Shown: one piece after another, positions 36,695 to 47,781 of the stretch | Layout of the letters: each line of letters begins with the position of its first letter | Numbering within the stretch: the stretch's first letter is position 1 | Origin: Ailanthus altissimus | Taxonomy: Eukaryota; Streptophyta; Magnoliopsida; Sapindales; Simaroubaceae | Direction of reading: 5' to 3' | Assembly (NCBI GenBank): GCA_946807835.1 | Contig: OX327697.1 | Coordinates: 17,494,001-17,558,000 of the forward strand | Length of the DNA stretch: 64,000 nt | Made by a program: the position numbers and the translations under genes | The notes under the pieces: generated by a model | What the model was told of the DNA's origin: nothing | What the model saw: the letters and a program-made list of their open reading frames with translations, nothing else | Database searches by the model: none

Positions 36695-37330
36695 AGAATT
36701 ATACACACTAGTTTTTCTACTCAAAGTCTCTATTTCGATGATCAAGGTAAATCATCCGCTATTTTAAGTAATCTACAGCCTTGCATAATAAAATGTTCTA
36801 TTCATTAATAGTTGTGAACTAGATTTAATTTATAAAGAACTTGTGATATATACCTTTTTTATTAGCACCATATGCCTAATACAATGATCGCATACTTTAT
36901 AAATATGGACTCATCAATATATGCTCAATCATATGTATAAATAAATTTTATTAATCAAATAAAATGTTATTGCACATGCTTTAAAGGTATAAAATAACAT
37001 TACATGTCTAACAATTACAACTTCAACAACTCTGTCTTTTTCAAGCAACTCGAGTCTATATAAAGACAAAGAAGATCAAGCACAACAAAAAGCTAAATCA
37101 ATTACGACTCCATTTAAAGTGTAGGGTATTTTAGGCTTAAACCACTTAAGGAAGTATCTTAACAAAGCATCACATTTACTACGCTTATGTACAAGTGCTA
37201 ATCAAATAGTTAAAAGGGCCTCTCAACAAAATAACTTAGGTGTATATGTACCATTGAGCCCCATTGCTACCTTTTATAGAATTGCAGAAGCTGTCATCTG
37301 TCTTAACACCTCATTAAAGATAAGATCACA
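36695..37330. other. Unassigned AT-rich DNA, no gene
   Basis: No repeat match, motif or open frame recognised between the Copia-1 LTR and the CACTA-like terminus. Confidence 0.45.
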
Positions 37331-37564
37331 CACTACTGCAAAAAAAGGCTTCACTGATACCATAACAGTGACACTATTTTAAATAATGTCAATAAAGACA
37401 TAAATATATGTATATAATAGTATTGTGTCAAGGTTCATCAATAATTTTTTGAAGTGTCAATGAATTATTGATATCATTTTCTATTTACATAAAAAAAACG
37501 TAGTTTTGGTTATAAAAAAATTATTAAATTTATTATTTTAAAAATAATTTAGTTTTCCCTACCA

Positions 37565-37870
37565 GAACGGCGTCATTTTAGAGTGTAATTTTTTATAAAA
37601 AAAAATGACGCCATTTTTTTTATAAAGGTTAAAAAATATTTTTAAATAATTTGAAAAAAAAAGTCCCTTAAAATGCTGTTGTTTTAGAGAGGGGTTGAAA
37701 AATGCTTTCTAGCCAAGAAAAAAACCCAACCCAAAATAATTACATTTAGAGGATGCCATAAAAAATATATAAAAAATGCAAATACTCTAAATGGTGCCAT
37801 TTGGTTAGAGAGGAAAAAATAAAGCCAGTAAAATGATGTCATTTTGAAGGCCGAAGGTTAAAACAAATTG
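37565..37870. repeat. Cluster of diverged AAATGACGYCATTTT-type palindromes
   Basis: Five related blocks: AACGGCGTCATTTTAGAG (about 37566), AAATGACGCCATTTT (37604), AAATGCTGTTGTTTTAGAGA (37671), AATGGTGCCATTTGG (37791) and AAATGATGTCATTTTGAAGG (37831). The cores are near-palindromes around ACGTC/GACGC and share the tail TTTTAGAG. They look like an eroded interspersed repeat. Confidence 0.55.
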
Positions 37871-38024
37871 AAAGTTATTCCCTTCAACATTATGCTCTCT
37901 AAATCGGCTCTCAATCTTTGTAGTAACCCCTTTAATTGGCTCTTAATATTTAAAGATATTCCCTTCAAATTCGAAGTTCCTATACATTGTCATTGAATTT
38001 TACATTCCTTAAGGAATAGCTTTT

Positions 38025-38216
38025 ATGGCTATAAAAAAGAAAGCTGACGAGAACTCCTTGGGCTCGAGCTATATATTATGGCTATTGAGAAGAAAGTTGT
38101 CTGTCATTGGGATTTACTTATCTCTTATTCTGCCATCGGAAACTTCTATCCTAGTACTTGTATTTTGTCGATATGAAGATTCACTAATCTATTATTTCTT
38201 CTTGTTTTGCTGTTAG
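38025..38216 (+). CDS. Short open frame with promoter-like upstream, doubtful
   Basis: A 63-codon opening starting MAIKKKADEN after a GAAGTTCC...TTATGGCT context. It lies inside the possible CACTA element and ends at its putative right terminus. The basic, polar start followed by hydrophobic residues is not diagnostic. I do not recognise it. It could be a first exon or, more likely, chance. Confidence 0.15.
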   Translation: MAIKKKADENSLGSSYILWLLRRKLSVIGIYLSLILPSETSILVLVFCRYEDSLIYYFFLFCC

Positions 38217-38248
38217 TGCTATGGTGGTCAAAATATTTATGTGGTAAT

Positions 38249-40133
38249 TGTTGGAATTTGTGCTTACGTGTCATCCCTTTTATGTACGAATATTTGCTTT
38301 ATATTTATACTATTATCATTTCATTAAATTGATAATTATATTTAATAAATGGTATAATGTTTGTAATGTTTCAGATATTGTATGATCTAAAAGAGTTCAG
38401 ATATGGTCTAAATGAGTTTATATCAGTGCTAAGAATTAGCAACATTGAGAGTTATAAATACTAAAAGTTAGCACTGATAAGAGTTACCAAGTCATAAGAG
38501 TTAGCAAAATCTATAGAGTTAGAGCCTAGTATGAAATTAGACAAAGACCTGAGAATGTATTAGTAATGACATACTTGCAAAGAGTTACAAATTGTGCTAG
38601 GAAATGTTGTTATGCAAGTATGTTCTCAAACACTATATTCCTTATCTATCTTTGCTGATGTAGGTCTATTAGTGAAGACCTTGTAATATATAGATCAGTG
38701 TATATCTATATTTGGATGGTCCAAATGGTTAGTCTTAGCAAACCATGAGTTTAGTGAAAGCTCATATAGAGATATAGGTATTCAGTTAGGATTGAGTACT
38801 GAATAGACTTATGAGGACCTTAAATAGACATCTCATATAGCAGTCAATTGAGGTTCTTCTTGAGTTAAGTAGTATTCGTAGTCCTTTGACCTGAGTGCCA
38901 TGGTGGACTTGTAAGTGATCCACTATACTTTGGTTCAACGCATGTCAGAAATCTTTCATGGTCTGACCACTAGGTGTCGCTGGGTATAGTCCGATGCTCA
39001 TGGATCCTAGTATCTGTAGATATGGGATCCATCAGCTCATTTGGGTAAGTAATATATTCTAATGCTCTAAGATTGTGTTTCAAAAAGTCTTATGGCCATA
39101 AGTAGTTATACCCGGGAAAAAAAGTTTTATCCTAAAGATAAATAATATCGTAAAAGTGTTTACTAATATTATTTATCGAAATGCAAATCTAGAGATAAAT
39201 TTATAATCGAACACATGGAAACTTGGCGATGTTGATCTATATTTTCGCTCTTCTAGGATATTTGTGATGGAGTAATTATATGAATATGTTATAACCTCAA
39301 CTTGTATGGTCTAACACGTCATTTTGTAATATATGTAACATGTATGTAGGACATTGTTCATAGACATATGGACAAGTTCCATATAAAAAATCGGGCGTGA
39401 ACTTAGAGAGTCTCACAATATGAAATATACTCGTTGTGCACCAAAGCAATATATTGGGTCACACAATTCGGTCCAAGAAATTCTAGTAAACCAAAAATAT
39501 GTTTGAGGGGTTCCTCAAGATGTGTATTTGTCAAGACTTAAGTGTTAAGTACATCACATAATTGATTAATAAGAGTTGTTAACCAAATAGAATGTTGACA
39601 AATGAAAATATATTGTGCATAATTTATTTTTACCTTGAAATTACCGATTTACCTTGTTAGTAAATACAAGTAAGGTAAAAGTAATTATTCACAAATATTT
39701 TTTGAATAATTAATGTAAAATTTATTTATTATTACTATTATAAAGGAATAAACATCAATTATAACGATGGTATCATTTACCTAATGAGGGTCCTTGATGT
39801 TAGCCATCAATTACTTAAAATAATTAAAGATATTTCAACATTAGGTAAAGGAATATTTAGTGGCTATTAATAAAATGTATTTGATAAAATAATGCAATGA
39901 AATGGCCAATAAGCTCTAGACTTGGAGATTGGAGTTCTTGAAGAATTGGAAAGCTACCTTCAATCTGGGTAAGTTTATTTACTTGCAATTTATTTAAATG
40001 ATACTTATGGACATATATGAGATATATGTATTTGATTATGCCATATTGAGTGTAATATGTATGTGATACTTTCGCTGCGTGTATAAATTTTAAAATTATA
40101 CGTACACTCCACACAGCACACACCCACTTAACA
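38249..40133 (+). mobile_element. Solo LTR of Copia-1, TSD GTAAT
   Basis: Perfect duplications GTAAT at 38244-38248 and 40134-40138. Starts TGTTGGAATTTGTGCTTACG and ends ...ACACCCACTTAACA. Length is 1885 bp. Five AGAGTTAGCA-like iterations about 22 bp apart lie at 38427-38530 in U3. A second-half AT-rich section (39600-39860) is retained, unlike the copy at 51109-52430. Confidence 0.95.
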
Positions 40134-40154
40134 GTAATAATGTTATGTTGTTGT

Positions 40155-40290
40155 GGGTACTAGAATTTCCTATTTCGGTGTAAGGTTTGTGGGTGCTAAA
40201 GTTTCTAGTTTGGGTGATGGAGTTTATGGTTTAGGTGTTGTAATTTCTAGTTTGGGTGCTAGAGTTTCTAGTTTAGGTATTGGGTTTGTA
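40155..40290 (+). repeat. Minisatellite, ~21 bp unit
   Basis: About six imperfect copies of GGGTGCTAGAGTTTCTAGTTT in a row, immediately 3' of the solo LTR's target duplication. Copies differ by single bases and one-base indels. Confidence 0.8.
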
Positions 40291-40496
40291 TGGTGAACGA
40301 TGCCTATGAACAATGTGATAAGGATCTAAAGTTTTTTTAGAGATCTACTTAAAGATGCAAAAAAAAAAAAACTCTATATGTTCAAGGCCATCTAAGTTGT
40401 CTAGTTTGATAAAAATTTATAATGTTAAAACAAACTATGAATGGTCTAATAAAATGTTCTCTGCTCTGTTAGAAGTCCATGCTGATATATTACTAA

Positions 40497-40860
40497 CACT
40501 ACTAAAAAAATAGATACGGTGATAGAATTTTGTTGTCACAAGCCGTGTTTTGTGATATAAGTTTTTTATTATCAAAAGGCACCTCAAGAATCTATGATAG
40601 AAGTTTTCTATCACCAGTTTGTGATAGACCAATTTTGTGATAGAAAATATCTATCATTTATTCGTTTTGTTTAAACTAATGATGGATGACATGTTTGATG
40701 GCACATGGCATGTTGTTGCAAATATGGAGGATTATGTGGCAACTAGTGTGGCACAAAATATGTATAATTATTTTGTAACAGATATGTATCATTTTAAAAG
40801 AGATATTTTTATATCAGCAAATAATGGCACTAAAAATTAAAGTTTATTTTATATTGCAAA
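40497..40860 (+). mobile_element. CACTA terminal fragment
   Basis: Starts CACTACTAAAAAAATAGA and has subterminal TGTGATAGA/CTATCAC repeats (40521-40665). It is homologous over its length to the terminus at 41318, including the GGCACATGGCATGT block. No opposite terminus was found nearby, so it is a one-sided fragment. Confidence 0.7.
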
Positions 40861-43019
40861 ATCAATTTATTGATTTTAAATTTTTTTAATATATATTAAT
40901 ATTTATAATTATATTATACATATATTTAAAAATATATATTCTAATTTAATCATGGTTTATAACTCATCATGGATTGATGAAAATACCATATTATTGAAAA
41001 TAATCAATGAAAACAAAACACCTAAAAATATATTAAACAATTTTAAAAGTAGAATAATGCAACTGTATAAACATCTATTCGAGTTTCTAAGTGATTTAAA
41101 CTCAAAGGTTAGTTAACTTGAAATGGACTTGAAAAGATAAAATCAAACTACATAGAGACGGTACGAGCCTTGTACATGCAAATGTATGCCATATGCCAAT
41201 CGCCTCAAACAATAAGATATATAAATTCATTTAAAAAAATAATTTAAAGCTATAAATTTTGACTTTAACACAAAAATTTAGTCTTGGGCTACTTGAGAAT
41301 TAAACTAATCATCCCAACACTAGTAAAAAAAAGGCCTATGGTGATAAATAATATCTATCACAAATGAAGTTTTGTCATAGATTTATTCTATCACATAAAG
41401 TTAGACTTATTTTTTTGTAGGTGACGTGTACATGTGCCATGTGGTAAATTATTGACATGTAGATAATTATGTGGCATTTGACATGGCACATGATTTGGAA
41501 GATGATGTTATAATGAGGTATGCATGATGACATCTTAATGAGGTAAGCATGCTAACGTCATGATGAAGTCAACTAAAAGTATATGATTATATTATTGCAT
41601 ATCTTCTATTATTGTTTTGTAATATATGGGTATCACTATTTTATAATAGATGTCTATTATAAAATTATCATAGATTTGTATTTATTTATTTTTTTGTAAA
41701 TTTATTTTATTTATTTATATATACAATTTTTTTAAAATTATATATATAATTAATTAATATATATGTATAATATTTTACAAATATTCTACAAATTGATATT
41801 TGCATTAAATCAATAATATCTTATTAGTAATGTAAATCCCACAATTAATATCTTAATCCCTCATTCTACAAAATGTAACATCTAAATAATGTATATCCAA
41901 CATCCAAGTAAGGTAAATTTCACATCCAAAGGCAACATCAATCAATTGACAAAAATTCAATAACAAATTATAGAGATTATGAAAATTGAACAAGTTATAT
42001 GCTTCCTTAGCAACACATCAATCTATTCCAACAATTACAAAATCCAACAGCTCCAAATGGTATGTACTTCCAAAGTCAACCTGTATTTTTAAAAATTTTA
42101 ACATATTACTATTTTTGAAGTATAAAGTTCACAAATAAACTTAGAATTAAATACAAAATATTGAAAGTAGAAATTATAAACCTATCATAATTTCAAATTT
42201 CAGTAGATACAAAATATTTTCATTCAACATGTACTTCATCTATCTTTTCTTCAGTGTAGAATGTCTTTCCCACAAACTTGTATGATATAAAATGTTTTAA
42301 ATAATAAAGTTATAAATTGAAACATACACACTTTTCAATCATGCAGTAATTGGTAAACAAACTTAAAATAACTTACACTTTTTAAAAGTATTATGACATC
42401 TAATATCTCTTATGTATGCCATCATATAGAGGCCACATTCTATATTTTCCTGGTTGAATCACATGGAGGCCATCACAAAATTTCATTTTTCCCTTTAAAT
42501 TTGGCTACACTATTTCATGCTATACTTTCAAGATCATCCTACAAATAATCACACAAACATGTAATTAGGAAGTTGTAACACTTTGTAACAACTGAAATTT
42601 ATCCATGTATTAAATAAACAAACAATAGTTAATAAATATTACAATTTTAGAAAATATTGGTAGCACTTTCGTATTGTAGGATCTATTCTTTCTTTTCGTT
42701 GCTTTCTTCCATATCATGCTCCTATCAATTTGAGTCTCTTACAAATAATCTCCTACATCTAATAATTAAAAAATTCAAATTCAAATTCTAGTAACAATAA
42801 CTGAAACATATGAAAGATAGTTATATCAGAAGAAGATCTTACTATCTTTCAATAAGTTTAACATATCTCATTCGATCTAAGCTGTAATTGTACTTGTTAT
42901 ACTTTTTATTCATTTGATAACATTCCTTAACTTTTTTTAAAAAAACCAACACATAACCACCAAGTTTTAGAACAAAAAAAAAACTTATAGAATCAAAAGC
43001 TAAAAATTAGATTAATACA

Positions 43020-43570
43020 CTTACTGAAAATTCATTCGTCAACCTTGATTTCATAAACGCCTTCCAATCATCTTCTTTTATCCACTTGTATTCAATGAGT
43101 GGCTTTATTAATGCTTGTTTGTTGTGCTTGTGTAGTAGGATGTAGTTAACCGTTAAACGATATATAAATGTCCAATGGGCCACCCTTATAGAATATAAAA
43201 CACACTTCGTGTTGCAAAGATCAACCTCAAAATAAGTATGTCAACATTTCTATACATTAGTGTATTTAAATGACATAAATAGTTACTTTGTACTCCCAAA
43301 ATAGTGACAAAAACATGATATAAAATTTTATAAATATGCAAATTTAACCATACAATAATTCTGAATAAGTTAAAATGGAGTTCTTATGATGAAAGTTTAT
43401 CTGGACCCACTTCCAAAGTGATTCCTTCAATTAAGATGGTATCTTTCGCCAATCATTGTATACAATAGGAATTCATTGTCAAACTATCAAGTCAAAGGCT
43501 GTAATCAATACAGTACCTTCATCTCCTTTTGGCACCCCAAATTATTGTTCTAACTACTATTTTCGATTCG
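43020..43570 (-). pseudogene. CACTA second-ORF (plant transposase-associated) remnant
   Basis: Minus strand, two blocks separated by an AT-rich, intron-like gap. Block one (43570-43380) reads PIVYNDWRKIPS, then LKESLWKWVQINF. That resembles the P..Y..W..VP..LK..IW pattern of the second protein of plant CACTA elements. Block two (43210-43025) reads KPLIEYKWIKEDDWKAFMKS, then RLTNEF, matching the W..F...R.T.EF continuation. Stops are few in these frames. The protein probably binds DNA or assists transposition; that is family-level inference. Confidence 0.6.
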
Positions 43571-44254
43571 TCTTTAATAGTTTTGAGATTGGTCTTCTTA
43601 TTCATGCCCCTAAGTGTGTTTACCACTAGAATTGATAGAACAATCAGATTCTTTATCGCTTATATTGCCTCCAAAATTACTGGTTGTCATATTCTTAACA
43701 TAAGATAATTAATTAAGCAAAATAAGAATGATAATATAGGTTAATCAGCATAAACTTTAATAATATGAAATTTGGTTTCATAATATGCGAAGAATCATCA
43801 CATCAATAATATTACAAGTGGCCATATATGGTCAGAATAAATGTATTCACAATCTGCCTAAGAAGATTGTCCTCATTCAACTGGAACATAAGTTAAAAGT
43901 TATCAATAAAAGCATAAGTTATAAGTAATCAATAAGATCATAAGAATATATGTATTCACATCAATAATATACAATTAATCATTAATTTTCCTCATTAAAT
44001 ATATGTAAACATAGATGAAATAATATGTCACCATAAAACGTTTAAGAAAAAAACATAAGTTAGCCAAACACTTACTTGTAATCCTAAATCAATTTGGTAT
44101 TTCTAATATGTATTCACAATTTAACCTCATATAAATTGGAGTTGTTTTGTCTTTCACATTACAGCATTCGAACTCCATCAATGGTTCATATATGAGCAGT
44201 GCTTAGATGTTTATACTTCACATGTATTTGATTTTATTTCATTACCTCTTTCAG

Positions 44255-46060
44255 GCATCATACAAATAATTGAATCTTTGACATTTTTCTCAACTGCCAT
44301 ATAAAAACATGTTTTGCTTGTGAATCCAAAATAAATGAATCGAATCTATGACCTATCTTATCAAGATCAATAATTATAAACACATTTATCAATTTTGACA
44401 CTATGTTCACTATTGATCCAATCAATCTTAAAATCTAAGACCTTGAATATGTGATAATCTAAGCCCCAAATCTCATCTATGATGTTATAATAGGACATCT
44501 CCCTAACTACTGATTTTTTATCCTTAGCACTAACAATTAGCATTGTTGCAACCACATTAACACCACTATTTTACGTGACTTGATTTCTCTCTTGATGTGA
44601 TGTATGAAAGCTTTAACCATTTATCTGATAACTTAGATATCTTATGACATTTATGCTTGGTTCTCGTGCCAACCATTACATAACTTCAGGTATCGAATCA
44701 TCTTTTTGTAATGCATTTAAAACCTAAAAACTATAACTCTTCAACCATTACATAACTTTAGGTATTGAATCACCATTTTCTTTTCTTTCTTACTCAATGT
44801 AGTGCATGTTACAGGTAAAATAGTATGATTGCTATATTTCTTAAGGTGTAGCTTCTCCCCGATCTTCAACTCTTTCAAATTCAATCTTGATTTCATGCTA
44901 CCTTTTATCTTATTTAGATATTCAGTGATGTTCCATAGATATTCTCACACATATTCTTCTTAATATGCATAACACCTAATTGATGACGAATTAACAAATA
45001 TCTCTAATATATAATTTTGTCATTATTATCTTCTATTTTTTTTTCTTTTACTATTCTTCTTCCCTCATTTATTCTGAAAACCATCTAGTGACTTAAGTAT
45101 TTCCTCTCTACTTAATGGTATAAGAGGGAATCTATATTATGTTTCACCGTTAAACACTTTCCTCTATGCATCATATAGATGATCTGCCAAAAGAAAATGA
45201 CTGCCCTATATAACACATTTCTTATTGTGCTTTAACTTGCATCCATAAGTACCTTCTCTACAATATGGACAAGCCAAATATCCCTTTTCAGCAACACCAA
45301 ACAAGTTGCAATATGTAAGGAAGTCGTTTATGGTCTACAAAAGCATAGCTCTTAAATTAAAAAATTCTTTCTCACATGCATCAAAGGGTTTAGCTTAATC
45401 ATCCCAAAGTACTTTTAAGTCATCAATTAATGATGTCAAATACCCATCGATATCATTACGAGGTTGTCATGGACCAAGAATCATCAAGTATAATAACATG
45501 AATTTTCTCTTCATGCACAACCCAAGGTAAAAGATTATAGTTGACAAATATAACTGGCCAACAACTCTAAGTACTACTATGTAAGCTATGTGGGTTGATA
45601 CCATCGAATGAAAATCAGATGCAAAATCAGGCCACTTATTACAATTAAGTGCCATGCAAAAGAGTCGGCTAGATATCAAAGCTTACCATCATTTTCTCTC
45701 CTAGTTGCATGCCAAGTCACTTCTTTGGCAGTTTCAGAAGATTAAAACATACATCTCAACCGTGGAATGATTGAAAAATACCATACCACTTTAGCAGGAA
45801 GCTTGTTTGTTTTCTTTACAATAACCTTATTGTTTCTTTCACCTTGATTTACCACATGATAGAAATTGAGATAGATTTTCATACTCCTTTCTATACAAAA
45901 TACAATCATTAAGGCATGCATTAATTTTTTTAATACTCAACACCTAAAGTACTCATTATCTTTTTGGCTTCATAAGTAGAAGCAAGAAGTACAATATTTT
46001 CAAAAAGAATATCTTAAAGAGTATTTAACAGCTCAAAAAACTCCTGTCAAACCAACCATA
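44255..46060 (-). pseudogene. tnp2: TNP2-type CACTA transposase remnant
   Basis: Minus-strand remnant of the DDE transposase of CACTA elements. From high to low coordinates: YEAKKIMSTLG and INACLNDCI-like codons (about 45980-45890). Next LCMKRKFMLLYLMILGP and NDIDGYLTSLIDDLKVLWDD (about 45520-45400). Then TINDFLTYCNLFGVAEKGYL (about 45330-45270) and a HIKKNMCENIYGT block (about 44960). Finally comes a DUF4216-like C-terminal part, YYNIIDEIWGLDY then FKIDWIN (44500-44390), and DSFILDSQAKHVF (about 44330). Open stretches of 62-70 codons survive at 44367-44555 and 45467-45679. Many stops elsewhere; inactive. Confidence 0.88.
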
Positions 46061-46454
46061 TTTAAATTATATGCAAATATAAATTTATACTAACAATTTT
46101 TTTAAAATAATATTAAATGTCATCATCCCTAACTATCATGATTTTATTATAAATTATTTTATTTTATTAGATTATATTATATTAAATAATAGATAATATT
46201 TTACACGTGTTCAAAAATAATGAATGGATGATATTATGTTATGTGTCTAAAGTAAATTCATTATATGCTTAAGTTAGAGGGAAAATAAATCATTTAACAA
46301 CAAAAAAAAAGTATACTCTGTTTAAATTAATAGAATAATCAATAGATTGGACAAATTTGGATTTTTTATTTTTATCTACGTAGGACAAAATTGTTAATTA
46401 GGCCAAATATAAACCTAATTCAATTTTTAATTACCCTTTTACTAAGTTATGGTG

Positions 46455-46900
46455 CTAAAAACCCTTCTCTGTATCCATACAAGCTCTAAGCTCAGCTATG
46501 ATGCGCTTTTCTAAGTTATACTTTGTTATAATCATTCTAAACAATGCCATGACCTTATCTCTTATTTTAGCCATCTCCTGACCATCCTGTGAACGATAGG
46601 TCACCCCAGCCTCCAAAATGTGATATAAACTCATCTCTAATTAGCTTTGCACTTTATAAACACCTGTCTTAATGCTAAATATGGCCTCAACAACTTTCTA
46701 TAACTTAGCCTAGCAAAAATAATTCTTATAAGCAGTCCTCTACTCACTATTCCTAAGCTCTGGCAACCTTTATTGAGTTGTTGCTTTCTCTCATGAAAAC
46801 AAAATCTCACTTGTTTATGCTTAGAAGATGGCCAAGCCATTAGTTTTCCAAATTTTGGGCACAAACACATGTGTGTCTTTGAGCATGCTTGAGCCTTCTT
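46455..46900 (-). pseudogene. Unidentified coding remnant upstream of TNP2
   Basis: Minus strand. Two overlapping open stretches: a 77-codon one (46870-46637) ending LLRPYLALRQVFIKCKAN, and a second frame below it (about 46640-46455) reading VTYRSQDGQEMAKIRDKVMA and then ITKYNLEKRIIAELRACMD. The charged, helix-rich second part looks like real protein sequence, joined by a frameshift or intron. I do not recognise a family. It may be a captured gene piece in the CACTA element or its own 5' region. Confidence 0.35.
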
Positions 46901-47439
46901 AAAAACAAAAAGACTTTTAAAAGAAACAAAAAGAAAAACATAATTGATTGTAACAAAAATATATCACTTCACAAATATTTAACATCTTTAGATTGAATAT
47001 TTTTCTTTGGTGAAGAATTGTTGCTCTATATTTGGTTTTGATATAACAGTACTAAATGTATCCTATGAATGATTCGGTCATGTTTATTCGTCTTCTAGTT
47101 GCAACACAATAGATGGTGCAAGTTTTGGAGCTTTATTGTCTTATAAAGAAGAGAGATTAAATCAAACTCTAGCAACTATGCTCTTATCTTTTCTTCAAAT
47201 ATCCTTCACAAGTCGCAACTGCAAATGATTATTTTCCCACATGTAGAAACTAATGATCACTCATCTCATCAGTTTTCCATAAGTATCAATGGTTGTTTGG
47301 TCTAGATAACAGTTTCAATTTTAATAGAAACAATAAATAGATTAATAATTTTGAAAAAACAAATTTACCAACTCGTTACTTGTATGCTACCTTTGAAAGG
47401 AAAACCTTAAAAATTATAAACAATTGTTGTTATAACTTA

Positions 47440-47463
47440 AATATATATATATATATATATATT
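47440..47463. repeat. (TA)n microsatellite
   Basis: About eleven uninterrupted TA units. A simple repeat with no further signal. Confidence 0.95.
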
Positions 47464-47608
47464 ACAGTAAGTTGTTTTACAAAAAAAAAATGTTCTTGGA
47501 GTGAAAAGGAAAAGAAATTATAAATCGATTTGATTGAGGAATTCTTTCTTTCTTTTTTTAAATGTTAAGCTTATATTCAGCTGGTCCACTGAGTCCAATA
47601 TCACTTGT

Positions 47609-47781
47609 CTAATTCCAACGAAAGGAAAAATGTTCAAAGGTTTGTGTAGATGTGTCCACACTAGATCTTTCCCTTTGGCGATCACCCATGTGAACGTATC
47701 TATACTTGATCTTGTCCAATGAAGTAGTTTTAACAAACTTTAGATAGAATGTGCTTGATCCAACAGCAAGGAAGTGAGTGT
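47609..47781 (-). pseudogene. Conserved reading frame in Repeat F, copy 1
   Basis: Minus-strand frame without stops for about 55 codons: starts THFLAVGSSTFYLKFV and later reads RQRERSSVDTSTQTFE. The second Repeat F copy keeps the same frame open, with TRFLAIGSS and RQGKRSSVDISTQTF. The start is unknown because the Gypsy-C LTR interrupts it. No family recognised. Conservation could be partly neutral. Confidence 0.35.

Larger units (their letters stand above)
37331..38218 (+). mobile_element. Possible non-autonomous CACTA element
   Basis: Begins CACTACTGCAAAAAAAGG, a typical plant CACTA terminus. Subterminal AGTGTCAAT-like repeats lie at 37365-37470 (CAGTGACACT, GTGTCAAGG, AGTGTCAATGAATTATTG). 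A candidate other end at 38200-38218 reads CTTGTTTTGCTGTTAGTG, whose complement begins CACTAACAGCAAAACAAG. The flanking 3 bp (ACA and CTA) do not match, and the right side lacks the subterminal repeats, so the right end is doubtful. The left end is solid. Confidence 0.5.
41318..46070 (-). mobile_element. CACTA (En/Spm) transposon, one terminus found
   Basis: The plus-strand terminus CACTAGTAAAAAAAAGGC at 41318, with CTATCAC/TGTGATAG subterminal repeats to about 41400, marks one end (flank CAA). Inside, on the minus strand, are a TNP2-type transposase remnant (44255-46060) and a second element protein remnant (43020-43570). This is the usual two-gene content of plant CACTA elements. The opposite terminus (ending in TAGTG) was not found, so the upper boundary given is only the N-terminal edge of TNP2; the element may extend to about 47 kb. 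Confidence 0.8.

Noticed and set aside
47440..47463. (TA)n tract as a possible origin or terminator
   Set aside because: A plain microsatellite in AT-rich DNA, without associated structure.
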